Below are positions 20,102-30,443 of a stretch of 64,000 bases of DNA, one piece after another (position 1 is the stretch's first letter; each line of letters opens with the position of its first letter). This stretch comes from Marinospirillum perlucidum. GTDB taxonomy: Bacteria > Pseudomonadota > Gammaproteobacteria > Pseudomonadales > Halomonadaceae. The notes beneath the pieces were generated by a model, which saw only the letters and a list, made by a program, of their open reading frames with translations, made no database searches and was not told the DNA's origin. The DNA lies in assembly GCF_003336805.1 (NCBI RefSeq), contig NZ_QFWJ01000010.1, forward strand, positions 59,664-123,663, read 5' to 3'. Position numbers and translations under genes: made by a program.

Positions 20102-20740
20102 ATGTACCGATTGCTTGTTGTTTTTCTGCTGTTTCTACTCCTGCCTTTCAATCTTCATGCTGAAGAAGAATCGCCTGCCTATCAGTTGGTTGCACGTGGC
20201 CTGGACGAGGTCACCGAGGTTTTTGAAAACAATCGGGACACCTACGCCACCGATCCTGAAGCTTTTTATCAGCGGCTTGCTGCCAGTTTGGAGCCCTATG
20301 TCGATTTTCGCTATATCTCGGCAAGGGTTATGGGTGGGCGCTACTTTCGCGCGGCCAGCCCTCAGCAGCGCTCTGACTTTGCCAGGGTGTTTCAAAAGAC
20401 GCTGGTGGAAACCTTTGGTCAGGGCTTGATGAATTTCGATTACCAGGAATTTGATCTGGTATACCGGCCCACTCCGGATCGTCATGAGAACCAGGATACT
20501 GTGGAACTGGAGGTGGTGGCGGAGGATGGTACCCGCTATCCACTGGTATTCACTTTGAGAAACAAGGATGATCAGTGGCAGATTATTAATCTGATCGTTA
20601 ACGGCATTAATCTGGGGTTGACCTTCAATAGTCAGTTCGATCAGGCCATGCGCGACCAGCAGCGGGATTTTGATCAGGTAATTGCCAACTGGTCGCCGGA
20701 TCAAGCCCTGGATGATATTGATGAAGGGGAGGCTGAGTGA
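20102..20740 (+). CDS. mlaC: Periplasmic phospholipid-binding protein MlaC
   Basis: Soluble shuttle (212 residues) that ferries phospholipids between the outer-membrane MlaA complex and MlaFEDB. A signal peptide ends near FNLHAEEE (about residue 21). The mature part has the family's FRYISARVMGGRYFRAASPQ-type region and the NGINLGLTFNSQF motif near the C-terminus. It starts 2 nt after mlaD and overlaps mlaB by 4 nt. Confidence 0.95.
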   Translation: MYRLLVVFLLFLLLPFNLHAEEESPAYQLVARGLDEVTEVFENNRDTYATDPEAFYQRLAASLEPYVDFRYISARVMGGRYFRAASPQQRSDFARVFQKTLVETFGQGLMNFDYQEFDLVYRPTPDRHENQDTVELEVVAEDGTRYPLVFTLRNKDDQWQIINLIVNGINLGLTFNSQFDQAMRDQQRDFDQVIANWSPDQALDDIDEGEAE

Positions 20741-21027
20741 GTGCGCAGCTGGTTTCCCGAACCAGTCAGACCTGGTCAGTGACGGGGGAAGTCGATTTTG
20801 ATCAGGCCCAGGAGTGGGTGGAAGGTTTTCAACCCCAGACTGGAGAGGAATATCGTCTTGAGTTGAGCAAAGCGAAAGCTAATGCCGCTTTACTCCTGGT
20901 TCTCCTGGGCTGGCTGCGCAAGGCGCGGCGGACCCGTGCACACCTGCTTCTCCAGCAGCCCGAAGAGGCACTGCTGCGGTTAATCTCTCTCAGTGGTTTG
21001 GACGCATTTTTCGATCTGGAAGAATAG
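20737..21027 (+). CDS. mlaB: STAS-domain protein MlaB
   Basis: Small cytosolic STAS-domain subunit (96 residues) that stabilises and regulates MlaF. The start is a GTG overlapping the mlaC stop (GTGA arrangement), so it is translationally coupled. The sequence diverges as usual for MlaB; its place at the end of mlaFEDCB and the GWLRKARR / LISLSGLDAFFDL stretches support the call. Confidence 0.88.
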   Translation: MSAQLVSRTSQTWSVTGEVDFDQAQEWVEGFQPQTGEEYRLELSKAKANAALLLVLLGWLRKARRTRAHLLLQQPEEALLRLISLSGLDAFFDLEE

Positions 21028-21137
21028 CATTCGGATACGAATTGAAGGTGTGCCTCCACCGCTGATTTCGGTTATCATGCCGATCAAAATTCTTTTGTCA
21101 GCATCCACTGACGGGTGCCTACCCACGAGGAAAGTCC

Positions 21138-22669
<1,532 letters not shown>

Positions 22670-22691
22670 AAGAACTGATTTGAGAGATACC

Positions 22692-23336
22692 ATGCCGCAA
22701 AGTTTAACCCTGGCTCTTTCCAAGGGTCGTATTCTGGACGATACCCTGCCCCTGCTGGCCGCAGCAGGCATCGAGCCTGCCGAAGACATCAAGAAGAGCC
22801 GCAAACTGGTTTTTGATACCAATCTGCCCGGAGTCCGCCTCTTGGTGATCCGGGCAACGGATGTTCCCACCTATGTCGAACTGGGTGCTGCTGATCTGGG
22901 TGTATCCGGCAAGGATGTCCTCATGGAGCATGGCGAGGATGGCATGTATGAGCCTCTGGACCTGGAAATTGCTGCCTGCCGCCTGATGACTGCCCGTATC
23001 AAGGGTGCCAAGGTGCCGGAAGGGCGTCGCCGAGTGGCTACCAAGTTTGTCGGCATTGCCAAGAAATGGTACGCCGAACAGGGCATTCAGGTCGATTTGA
23101 TCAAGCTCTATGGCGGTATGGAACTGGCTCCCCTGATGGGGCTGGCGGATGAGATCGTCGATATCGTTGATACCGGTAATACCCTGAGAGCCAATGGTCT
23201 GGAGCCTTGCGAAGCCATTGCTGATATTTCCTCGCGTCTGGTGGTCAACCAGGCTTCCATGAAAATGAAATACCGGCAAATCCAACCGTTGCTGGAGCGT
23301 CTCCAGGCGGCTGTTCAATCCAAGCAGGAGGCCTGA
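22692..23336 (+). CDS. hisG: ATP phosphoribosyltransferase, short form
   Basis: First enzyme of histidine synthesis (ATP + PRPP). At 214 residues it is the short form lacking the C-terminal regulatory domain, which in other bacteria needs HisZ for activity and histidine feedback. The PRPP-binding stretch [14 protein letters not shown] is present. Start ATG 22692 gives [15 protein letters not shown], the family N-terminus. hisD follows by 2 nt. No hisZ is in this window. Confidence 0.95.
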   Translation: MPQSLTLALSKGRILDDTLPLLAAAGIEPAEDIKKSRKLVFDTNLPGVRLLVIRATDVPTYVELGAADLGVSGKDVLMEHGEDGMYEPLDLEIAACRLMTARIKGAKVPEGRRRVATKFVGIAKKWYAEQGIQVDLIKLYGGMELAPLMGLADEIVDIVDTGNTLRANGLEPCEAIADISSRLVVNQASMKMKYRQIQPLLERLQAAVQSKQEA

Positions 23337-23338
23337 AG

Positions 23339-24646
23339 ATGTCTCAAGCAATCAAGCTGCGTCAGTTGAATGCGCAAGCTGAAGGTTTTGATCGGGAGCT
23401 GGATCAACTACTGGCCTGGGAAGGGGTTTCCAGCCAGGAAGTACAAAGCTCGGTGGATTCGATTATTGCTCAAGTGCGTAGCGGTGGTGATGCTGCTGTA
23501 CTCGAGCTGACCCAGAAATTTGATCGCCACCCGGCTAGCCATTTTGAAGAGCTGGAAGTGTCTCAGGAGCAGTTGCGGGAAGCTTTCGAGAGCCTGCCTG
23601 CTGCACGTAGACAGGCTTTGGAGGCGGCGGCCAAGCGGGTCACTGCTTACCATGAAAAACAGAAGCAGGGTTCCTGGGAATACACTGAAGCGGACGGAAC
23701 GCGTCTGGGCCAGCAGGTTAAACCCTTGGATCGTGTTGGCGTTTACGTACCGGGTGGTAAGGCAGCCTATCCTTCATCCGTGCTGATGAATGCCTTGCCG
23801 GCCAAGGTGGCCGGTGTTGAAGAGATTATCATGGTTGCGCCTGCTCCAGGTGGTGAACTGAACCCCCTGGTTCTGGGAGCTGCTTGGCTGGCTGGCGTTA
23901 CCCGGGTGTTTGCCCTGGGTGGTGCCCAGGCGGTGGCTGCCCTGGCTTACGGCACGGAAACCGTTCCTGCAGTCGATAAGATCGTGGGGCCGGGTAACAT
24001 TTTTGTGGCTACCGCCAAGCGGGCTGTTTTTGGCAAGGTGGGTATCGACATGATTGCCGGGCCTTCGGAAATCCTGGTGGTCAGTGATGGTCAAACCGAT
24101 CCCGACTGGATTGCCATGGATCTCTTTTCCCAGGCCGAGCATGATGAGGATGCGCAATCCTTGCTGGTCAGTTGGGATGAGAAGCACCTGCAAGCGGTTG
24201 AAGCCAGTATCCGCAAGCTGCTGCCAGAAATGGATCGGGCCGAGATTATTCGCACTTCCCTGCAAGAAAGAGGGGCTTTAATCCAGGTGGAGGATGAAAA
24301 ACAGGCGCTGGAGCTGATTAACCGTATTGCTCCCGAGCACCTGGAATTGTCGGTGGCTGATCCTGATGCCTGGCTTCCCGGGATTCGCCATGCCGGTGCC
24401 ATCTTTATGGGGCGCTATACTGCCGAAGCGGTAGGTGATTACTGTGCTGGCCCCAATCACGTCTTACCGACATCGGGCACCGCACGCTTCTCTTCACCGC
24501 TGGGTGTTTACGACTTCCAGAAGCGTTCTTCCCTGATTTTCTGTTCGCCCGAAGGGGCCAGTGAATTGGGGCAGATTGCTGGCGAGCTGGCTGATGGTGA
24601 AGCCCTGACGGCTCATGCTCAATCAGCTCGCTATCGAGTGCGTTAA
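23339..24646 (+). CDS. hisD: Histidinol dehydrogenase
   Basis: Zinc- and NAD-dependent enzyme (435 residues) for the last two oxidations of histidine synthesis. Recognisable segments are [35 protein letters not shown] and the catalytic region with [10 protein letters not shown] and [14 protein letters not shown] (the first and last shown in part). hisC, which follows hisD in Pseudomonas, is not found; only 90 nt separate hisD from the next gene, which is convergent. Confidence 0.96.
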   Translation: MSQAIKLRQLNAQAEGFDRELDQLLAWEGVSSQEVQSSVDSIIAQVRSGGDAAVLELTQKFDRHPASHFEELEVSQEQLREAFESLPAARRQALEAAAKRVTAYHEKQKQGSWEYTEADGTRLGQQVKPLDRVGVYVPGGKAAYPSSVLMNALPAKVAGVEEIIMVAPAPGGELNPLVLGAAWLAGVTRVFALGGAQAVAALAYGTETVPAVDKIVGPGNIFVATAKRAVFGKVGIDMIAGPSEILVVSDGQTDPDWIAMDLFSQAEHDEDAQSLLVSWDEKHLQAVEASIRKLLPEMDRAEIIRTSLQERGALIQVEDEKQALELINRIAPEHLELSVADPDAWLPGIRHAGAIFMGRYTAEAVGDYCAGPNHVLPTSGTARFSSPLGVYDFQKRSSLIFCSPEGASELGQIAGELADGEALTAHAQSARYRVR

Positions 24647-24736
24647 GCCAGCTTTTTTTACCAAGCCTAGAGAGCTCCAGTCTGCTACCCATCCGGGGAG
24701 CAGCTGGTGTCCCAGCTTTTCTCTGAATACTGCTTC

Positions 24737-25906
24737 TTAGCGCCCTGGGTTCTGTGGCGGACGCTGCTCGATAACGGCGCGGACGCGTAGGCTCTCACCC
24801 TCACGTAACAGCTGCAGACTCACTTCAGAGCCGGGTTCCAGTTCAGCAATTCGGTTGAGGGCCTGGCGAGTCGAATCCAGGGGCTCGCCATTAATGCGTT
24901 GCAGCAGGTCTGCAGGCTGGACGCCAGCCTGGTGAGCCGGACCATTACGCAGGATGCCCGCGACAATAACCCCCTGCTCATTACCCAGTTGCAAAGAATC
25001 GGACAAGCCCGGGGTCAGATCCTGCAGATCCACACCCAGCCAACCGCGTACGACATAGCCGTGGTTAATCAGATCCAGCATGATTTCCCGGGCAAGATTG
25101 GAGGGGATGGCAAAGCCGATGCCCTGAGAGCCGCCGGAACGACTGAAAATGGCGGTATTGATGCCCAGAAGCTGGCCATAGGGATTGATCAAAGCGCCAC
25201 CTGAGTTGCCCGGGTTAATGGCGGCATCCGTCTGGATGAAATCTTCATAGATGTTGATGCCCAGACTGTTACGACCCAGAGCACTCACAATCCCCTGGGT
25301 AACGGTCTGCCCGACTCCAAAAGGGTTGCCAATGGCCAGAACCACGTCACCGACTTCCAGAGTATCAGACGAGGCCAGTCCGATAGCAGGCAGGTTGTCC
25401 AGTTCGATTTTGAGGACGGCCAGGTCGGATTCAGCATCGCTGCCGATAATCTTGGCAAAGGCCTCGCGACCATCACGCAAGGCAACGCGGATTTCATCGG
25501 CATCACGCACCACATGGTGATTGGTCAGCAGGTAGCCTTCGCTGTTGACGATAACACCCGAACCCAGACTGGATTGCATGCGCTCCTGCCGCGGGCGTGC
25601 CTGCTGACCAAAAAAGCGACGGAAAAAGGGGTCGTCCAGCAGGGGGTGAGTCTGGTGCTCAATGATTTTAGTGGTATAGATGTTAACCACTGATGGAGCT
25701 GCTTGACGCACTGCGGCGGCATAGGAAACCGGCCCCTGCTGGCGAGCAACTAGCAGCGGCTCGCCCGCTTTGACTTCAGCCTGGGTGCCAGCCTGAGGGT
25801 CGGAGCTACCCTGACCGGTAAGTTGCGGGAAGAGCTGCAGGAGTAGCAAGCCAAGGACCAGTCCGGTCAGTAGGGGCCAGATAAGTGAAGGCTTCAGAAA
25901 ACGCAT
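24737..25906 (-). CDS. degS: Membrane-anchored periplasmic serine protease DegS/AlgW
   Basis: HtrA-family sensor protease (389 residues) that in relatives cleaves the anti-sigma factor RseA/MucA when its PDZ domain binds unfolded porin C-termini. One N-terminal membrane helix (about residues 8-28) anchors it; the trypsin-like domain carries His131, Asp161 and Ser235 (NPGNSGG); a single PDZ domain occupies about residues 285-375. ATG 25904-25906 with a GGAGA site upstream is preferred to a longer TTG start. The place next to the his genes matches Pseudomonas algW. Confidence 0.92.
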   Translation of the reverse strand: MRFLKPSLIWPLLTGLVLGLLLLQLFPQLTGQGSSDPQAGTQAEVKAGEPLLVARQQGPVSYAAAVRQAAPSVVNIYTTKIIEHQTHPLLDDPFFRRFFGQQARPRQERMQSSLGSGVIVNSEGYLLTNHHVVRDADEIRVALRDGREAFAKIIGSDAESDLAVLKIELDNLPAIGLASSDTLEVGDVVLAIGNPFGVGQTVTQGIVSALGRNSLGINIYEDFIQTDAAINPGNSGGALINPYGQLLGINTAIFSRSGGSQGIGFAIPSNLAREIMLDLINHGYVVRGWLGVDLQDLTPGLSDSLQLGNEQGVIVAGILRNGPAHQAGVQPADLLQRINGEPLDSTRQALNRIAELEPGSEVSLQLLREGESLRVRAVIEQRPPQNPGR

Positions 25907-26014
25907 GCCAAAGAATTCTCCAGTGAATGAGCTTGCCAAGGTTACTATAATTTTGCCTGGCTAGCTTGTATCTTAAAGCTGGATTTTTACAGGATATATT
26001 TGCAAGAGGTGATG

Positions 26015-26773
26015 ATGAGCGTAAACCGCGATCAATTGATCAGGCTGCTGGATGAGCTGCTGAAAGTGGTAGATTTCAAGGATTATGCGCCCAATGGTTT
26101 ACAAGTTGAGGGTCGATCCGAAATTACGCGGGTCATGACCGGAGTGACTGCCAGTCAGGCATTAGTCGATCGTGCTGTCGAATGGGGAGCTGATCTCCTG
26201 CTGGTTCACCATGGTTACTTCTGGAAAGGTGAGCCCTTGCCTCTAACCGGTATGAAAGGGCGAAGGGTGAAAACCCTGATGCAAAACGATATCAATCTGG
26301 TGGCCTATCACCTGCCACTGGATGCCCATCCGCAACTGGGCAATAACCAAAAACTGGCAGAAGTTTTGGGGTTGGAGGTAACGGGCGTCATGGACTCCCC
26401 TTCCTGGCCTCTGGGTTTGACGGGCCGCTTGCCCGAACCTCTTTCGGCTCAGGCCTTATCGGAGCTGGTGACAGAAAAACTCAAGCGTCCCCCCCTGCAT
26501 CTGGCCGGTCACGAAAAGCCTATTCAAACACTGGCCTGGTGTACTGGATCAGCCGAAGGTGGCATTTATCGTGCCGCTGAGCTGGGTGTGGATGCCTACA
26601 TCAGTGGTGAGGTTAGTGAGAAAACCCTGCACGAAGCCAGAGAGTTAGGCGTGGATTATTTCGCCTGTGGTCATCACGCTACCGAGCGTTATGGTGTGAA
26701 AGCTTTGGGCGAATGGATTGCCGAGCAGGAAGGGGTTGAGCAGGTGTTTGTTGATCTGGATAACCCGGTATAA
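26015..26773 (+). CDS. Nif3-like dinuclear metal centre protein (YbgI family)
   Basis: Conserved protein of about 252 residues with the two-part Nif3 fold. Metal-binding histidines are visible in LLVHHGYFW (residues about 62-70) and GHHATERYG near the C-terminus. The family (E. coli YbgI, human NIF3L1) is sometimes annotated as GTP cyclohydrolase I type 2, but its in vivo role is uncertain. ATG 26015, 5 nt after AAGAGG, is the likely start. Divergent from degS and convergent with zapG; a small hairpin (about 26764-26779) covers the stop region. Confidence 0.88.
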   Translation: MSVNRDQLIRLLDELLKVVDFKDYAPNGLQVEGRSEITRVMTGVTASQALVDRAVEWGADLLLVHHGYFWKGEPLPLTGMKGRRVKTLMQNDINLVAYHLPLDAHPQLGNNQKLAEVLGLEVTGVMDSPSWPLGLTGRLPEPLSAQALSELVTEKLKRPPLHLAGHEKPIQTLAWCTGSAEGGIYRAAELGVDAYISGEVSEKTLHEARELGVDYFACGHHATERYGVKALGEWIAEQEGVEQVFVDLDNPV

Positions 26774-26799
26774 ACCGGGCTTCCAGGTATATAGCAGTA

Positions 26800-27273
26800 T
26801 CAGCTGCGGGGTGGTTCAAAGACTTCCGGCTTGAGGCCGTAGTCTTCGGAGAGGGTGCCCCGGGCTGAGCCGGCCGCATAATCTCTAGGTGGTTCTACAG
26901 GTTGGTGGCTTGGCTGGGTCGCTGCTTCATGCAAGGCTTCCTCGGGTTGCAGGTCTTCGCTATCCCGTGAGCTGGTGAGGCGTTTGACGACCCCTTCGTC
27001 ATCACACAAATGGCCCGCTTCACGACGAACCTGGTCTTCCAGTTCCTGCAGTTGCTTGTTAAGGCCTGAAAGGCCGTCACCCAGGCGTGAAAAGTGATCA
27101 TTGACCCCTTCGCGTAACTGATTGACTTCCAGTTCGCGTTCAGTCAATTGATGGCGGATTTTAATGCTGTTGGCAACATTAGCATTCATCAGGTGGTAGG
27201 CCAGTGCGCCCAAGCCTGCCCCTAGAATGAAAGCGGTAATGATTAGAACCCATTGGGTGTCGGCAAAGTTCAC
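26800..27273 (-). CDS. zapG: Division/envelope protein ZapG (YhcB, DUF1043)
   Basis: Small inner-membrane protein (157 residues) with one N-terminal helix (WVLIITAFILGAGLGALAYHL) and a cytosolic coiled coil (residues about 35-85). In E. coli YhcB/ZapG interacts with the divisome and elongasome and affects LPS and fatty-acid balance. I start it at GTG 27271-27273, 6 nt after a strong AAGGAG; the longer frame upstream lacks such a site. The C-terminal third is low complexity and divergent. It neighbours zapE. Confidence 0.85.
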   Translation of the reverse strand: MNFADTQWVLIITAFILGAGLGALAYHLMNANVANSIKIRHQLTERELEVNQLREGVNDHFSRLGDGLSGLNKQLQELEDQVRREAGHLCDDEGVVKRLTSSRDSEDLQPEEALHEAATQPSHQPVEPPRDYAAGSARGTLSEDYGLKPEVFEPPRS

Positions 27274-27468
27274 AGGGTGCTCCTTATATTCCTCAAGGCT
27301 GGTTACCTTGGTCTTAACCTGCATTATATCGGTCGTGCCTGTTGGTTGGTCAAGGTTTACTAATCTACAACTTAAGCAGGAAGAGGGCGCTGGACATTTG
27401 GGAGAAGACGGTTGGGTGGCGTATAATCGCCGGATTTTCCGTCAGTAAACAGAATAAGGTGACCTCCT

Positions 27469-28557
27469 ATGACTCCCATGGAGCGCTATGAGCAAGATCT
27501 GAAGCGGGATGACTTTAAGTCGGATCCGGCCCAGAGGCAGGCCGTTGAACACCTGCAGCGATTGCACGATGAGCTGGTTGCCCAGCAGCCAGCCAAGGAA
27601 GGTTTCCTGTCCCGCTTGCTAGGTTCCAAAAAGAAGGAGCCGGTTCGCGGTCTCTATTTCTGGGGGGGTGTGGGCCGAGGCAAGACCTATCTGGTGGACA
27701 CCTTTTATGACACTCTGCCTTTTGAAGAAAAGTTGCGGACCCACTTTCACCGGTTTATGCAGCGGGTTCATGCCGAGCTGAAGAAGTTTGACGGCCAATC
27801 CGATCCCTTGAAACTGATTGCCCGTCAGTTGGCTGGTGAATTCCGTGTTCTTTGTCTGGATGAATTCTTCGTTAAGGATATTACCGATGCCATGCTGCTG
27901 GGTAATCTTATGGATGCGCTGTTCAGTGAAGGGGTAACTCTGGTCACGACCTCCAACATCGAACCGGATGGGCTCTACAAGGATGGCCTGCAGAGAGCGC
28001 GCTTCCTGCCAGCCATCGACCTGCTGAAGAAGTATACCCTGGTGGTTAATGTCGATAGTGGTGTGGATTATCGTCTGAGGGCCTTGAGTCAGGCTGAGAT
28101 TTATCACTGGCCACTGGATGAGCAGGCTGATGCCAGTCTGACCCGCAGTTTTGAAAGTGTCGTCATGGTTGAAGGTGAAAGGGATCAGCCTATTGAAATC
28201 AATGGTCGTAATATCACTGCCAGACGTTGTCATGACAATGTCGCCTGGTTTGATTTCTATGAGTTGTGCGACGGGCCGCGTAGCCAATACGACTATATAG
28301 AGCTATCCAAGATTTTTCACACGGTTCTTCTGTCCAATGTGCCTCAGTTGGGTCGTGAAAAAGATGATCAAACGCGCCGCTTTATTAATCTGATCGACGA
28401 GTTTTATGATCGTAACGTCAAGGTGATCGTGTCGGCCGAAGTCTCCATTGATGATCTTTACACGGGTGGCAACCTGAGTTTCGAGATAGAACGAACCAAG
28501 AGCCGACTGCTGGAAATGCAGTCGCATGAATATTTGGGTCGGGAGCATAAACCCTAG
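27469..28557 (+). CDS. zapE: Cell division ATPase ZapE (AFG1 family)
   Basis: AFG1-like P-loop ATPase of 362 residues. In E. coli ZapE associates with FtsZ late in constriction and alters Z-ring stability. Walker A is GGVGRGKT at residues 66-73; Walker B is LCLDEFFV about residue 128. Start ATG 27469 follows an AAGGTG site. It ends 226 nt before rplM. Confidence 0.93.
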   Translation: MTPMERYEQDLKRDDFKSDPAQRQAVEHLQRLHDELVAQQPAKEGFLSRLLGSKKKEPVRGLYFWGGVGRGKTYLVDTFYDTLPFEEKLRTHFHRFMQRVHAELKKFDGQSDPLKLIARQLAGEFRVLCLDEFFVKDITDAMLLGNLMDALFSEGVTLVTTSNIEPDGLYKDGLQRARFLPAIDLLKKYTLVVNVDSGVDYRLRALSQAEIYHWPLDEQADASLTRSFESVVMVEGERDQPIEINGRNITARRCHDNVAWFDFYELCDGPRSQYDYIELSKIFHTVLLSNVPQLGREKDDQTRRFINLIDEFYDRNVKVIVSAEVSIDDLYTGGNLSFEIERTKSRLLEMQSHEYLGREHKP

Positions 28558-28599
28558 CAGTCACGCTGAGATTAAAAGTATTCCCAGTTACTCGGCGGC

Positions 28600-28629
28600 T
28601 TGTCAGTTGGGGAAAGAATAGGTTAGAAT
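28600..28629 (+). promoter_or_regulatory. Probable sigma-70 promoter of rplM-rpsI
   Basis: TTGTCA (28600-28605) and TAGAAT (28624-28629) match the -35 and -10 consensus well with an 18-bp spacer. The -10 is followed by GC-rich CCGCGC, as in stringently controlled ribosomal promoters. Transcription would start near 28636 and give a leader of about 150 nt. Confidence 0.65.
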
Positions 28630-28667
28630 CCGCGCTCCTGAATTTCAGAAGAAGTTCAGATGACGCC

Positions 28668-28779
28668 GTTACGCTCAGTCAATTGAGTGTAACCCAATAA
28701 AAATAGGTAATGATCAGTGCGATCTGGTGCCGGCTGGTAAGTCGGTAATCAAGTCGAGAAGATCCTACTGAGGCAGTAG
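28668..28779 (+). promoter_or_regulatory. Structured 5' leader of rplM, possible autoregulatory RNA
   Basis: Two hairpins are visible in the rplM leader. The first pairs GTTACGCTCA (28668-28677) with TGAGTGTAAC (28684-28693), with one G-U pair. The second pairs CTACTG (28765-28770) with CAGTAG (28774-28779) and holds the ribosome-binding sequence TGAGG in its loop and edge, about 10 nt before ATG 28784. L13 leaders with feedback control are known in other bacteria; that this leader binds L13 is inference. Confidence 0.45.
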
Positions 28780-28783
28780 TTCA

Positions 28784-29212
28784 ATGAAAACATTTTCAGC
28801 AAAACCGGAAAGCGTAAAGCGCGACTGGTATGTGGTTGATGCCACAGACAAAACCCTCGGTCGTCTGGCAACCGAGTTGGCTCGTCGCCTGCGCGGTAAG
28901 CACAAGCCAGAATACACTCCCCACGTTGACACCGGCGATTACCTGGTTGTCATCAACGCCGAAAAGGTACAGGTGACCGGCAAGAAAGCTAAGAACAAGC
29001 TTTACTACCGTCACTCAGGCTTCCCTGGCGGCATCAAGCAGATGTCCTTCGAGAAGCTGATTGACCATGCGCCTGAGCGTGTCATTCAGGGTGCGGTCAA
29101 GGGCATGCTGCCCAAGGGTCCTTTGGGTCGTGCCATGCTGGCAAAACTCAAGGTCTATGCCGGTGCGGAGCATCCTCATGCCGCCCAGCAACCGCAATCT
29201 CTGAACATCTAA
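28784..29212 (+). CDS. rplM: 50S ribosomal protein L13
   Basis: Universal ribosomal protein uL13, 142 residues, an early-assembly protein of the large subunit. The N-terminus [20 protein letters not shown], the central [18 protein letters not shown] (both shown within limit) and [10 protein letters not shown] motif are family hallmarks. It precedes rpsI by 13 nt. Confidence 0.98.
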   Translation: MKTFSAKPESVKRDWYVVDATDKTLGRLATELARRLRGKHKPEYTPHVDTGDYLVVINAEKVQVTGKKAKNKLYYRHSGFPGGIKQMSFEKLIDHAPERVIQGAVKGMLPKGPLGRAMLAKLKVYAGAEHPHAAQQPQSLNI

Positions 29213-29225
29213 CGGAAGGGTCGTC

Positions 29226-29618
29226 ATGTCTGCTAACCAAAACTACGGCACCGGCCGTCGTAAAACTTCAACTGCCCGCGTTTTTCTGAAGCCTGGCAGC
29301 GGTAAAATTTCAATCAATGGTTCCAGTCTGCAGGATTACTTTGGTCGCGAAACCTCGCGCATGGTAGTTATGCAGCCACTTGAACTGACCGACAATGTCG
29401 AAAAATTCGATCTGCACATTACTGTTAGCGGTGGTGGTGCCAGTGGTCAGGCTGGGGCAATTCGTCACGGGATTACCCGTGCGCTGATGGATTACGATGA
29501 GAACCTGCGTTCAGATCTGCGCGCTGCGGGCTATGTTACCCGTGATGCACGTATGGTTGAGCGTAAGAAAGTGGGTCTGCGTAAAGCACGTAAGCGTCCA
29601 CAGTACTCCAAGCGTTAA
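29226..29618 (+). CDS. rpsI: 30S ribosomal protein S9
   Basis: Ribosomal protein uS9, 130 residues, whose C-terminal tail reaches the P-site tRNA. The [15 protein letters not shown]-terminus and the basic [15 protein letters not shown]-terminus are diagnostic. It is cotranscribed with rplM and followed by a strong terminator. Confidence 0.98.
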   Translation: MSANQNYGTGRRKTSTARVFLKPGSGKISINGSSLQDYFGRETSRMVVMQPLELTDNVEKFDLHITVSGGGASGQAGAIRHGITRALMDYDENLRSDLRAAGYVTRDARMVERKKVGLRKARKRPQYSKR

Positions 29619-29644
29619 TTTCTGGGCTGGCTCTGGCCAACCAC

Positions 29645-29683
29645 AAAAAACGCCTGGCCACTGTTGGTTAGGCGTTTTTTTTT
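29645..29683 (+). terminator. Rho-independent terminator after rpsI
   Basis: AAAAAACGCCT (29645-29655) pairs with AGGCGTTTTTT (29670-29680) around a 14-nt loop and runs into nine consecutive Ts. It ends the rplM-rpsI operon before petA. Confidence 0.85.
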
Positions 29684-29840
29684 GCTGCGACATTAAGTCC
29701 TACCACTAATTCACTACTGTTTATAAGGTTGGCTTTCTTGTTTTGCGCAGCTGTTTTTTTTAACATTAGAGCTATTTAGAAATGGTTCAGGCTGCATTTC
29801 GTTGCCTGGATAGACTGTTTGTAGATGGGGAGAACCTTCA

Positions 29841-30443
29841 ATGAGTAATGATGGCGTGAACAAGGGGCGGCGACGCTTCCTCGTGGGTGCGACATCCGTC
29901 GTCGGGGCGGTTGGCGCAGTCGGGGTGGCAGTACCTTTCGTTGCCTCCTGGAAACCCAGTGCAAGGGCTCGCGCTGCGGGCGCACCGGCCACTGCGGATA
30001 TTTCCAAACTGGAGCCAGGTCAACAGATGACTGTTGAGTGGCGTGGCAAGCCAGTGTGGATTGTCCACCGCACGGAAGAAATGCTGGCTAATCTGTCTCA
30101 GGTAGAAGATCGTGTTAGCGATCCAACCTCGACAGGTCGTAGCGCACTTCAGCAACCAGCCTATGCACAAAATGAGCACCGCTCAAGAGATCCCAAGTAT
30201 CTGGTCGTAATCGGTATTTGTACTCACCTGGGCTGCTCGCCAACCTACCGTCCGGAAGTGGCTCCCAGCGATTTGGGTGAAAACTGGATGGGTGGTTTCT
30301 TCTGTCCTTGTCACGGTTCGCGCTTTGACCTGGCTGGACGGGTTTATAGTGGTGTGCCGGCACCGACCAACTTGGAAGTGCCTCCATACAGCTACGAAAA
30401 CGAAACTACAATAATTGTTGGTGTCGATGAGGAGAACGCCTGA
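29841..30443 (+). CDS. petA: Ubiquinol-cytochrome c reductase iron-sulfur (Rieske) subunit
   Basis: Rieske 2Fe-2S subunit of the bc1 complex, 200 residues. A twin-arginine signal/anchor ([10 protein letters not shown], residues about 10-19) with a membrane helix precedes the soluble domain, which has the cluster ligands CTHLGC and CPCHGS. It passes electrons from ubiquinol to cytochrome c1. Its stop overlaps the petB start by 1 nt. Confidence 0.97.
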   Translation: MSNDGVNKGRRRFLVGATSVVGAVGAVGVAVPFVASWKPSARARAAGAPATADISKLEPGQQMTVEWRGKPVWIVHRTEEMLANLSQVEDRVSDPTSTGRSALQQPAYAQNEHRSRDPKYLVVIGICTHLGCSPTYRPEVAPSDLGENWMGGFFCPCHGSRFDLAGRVYSGVPAPTNLEVPPYSYENETTIIVGVDEENA

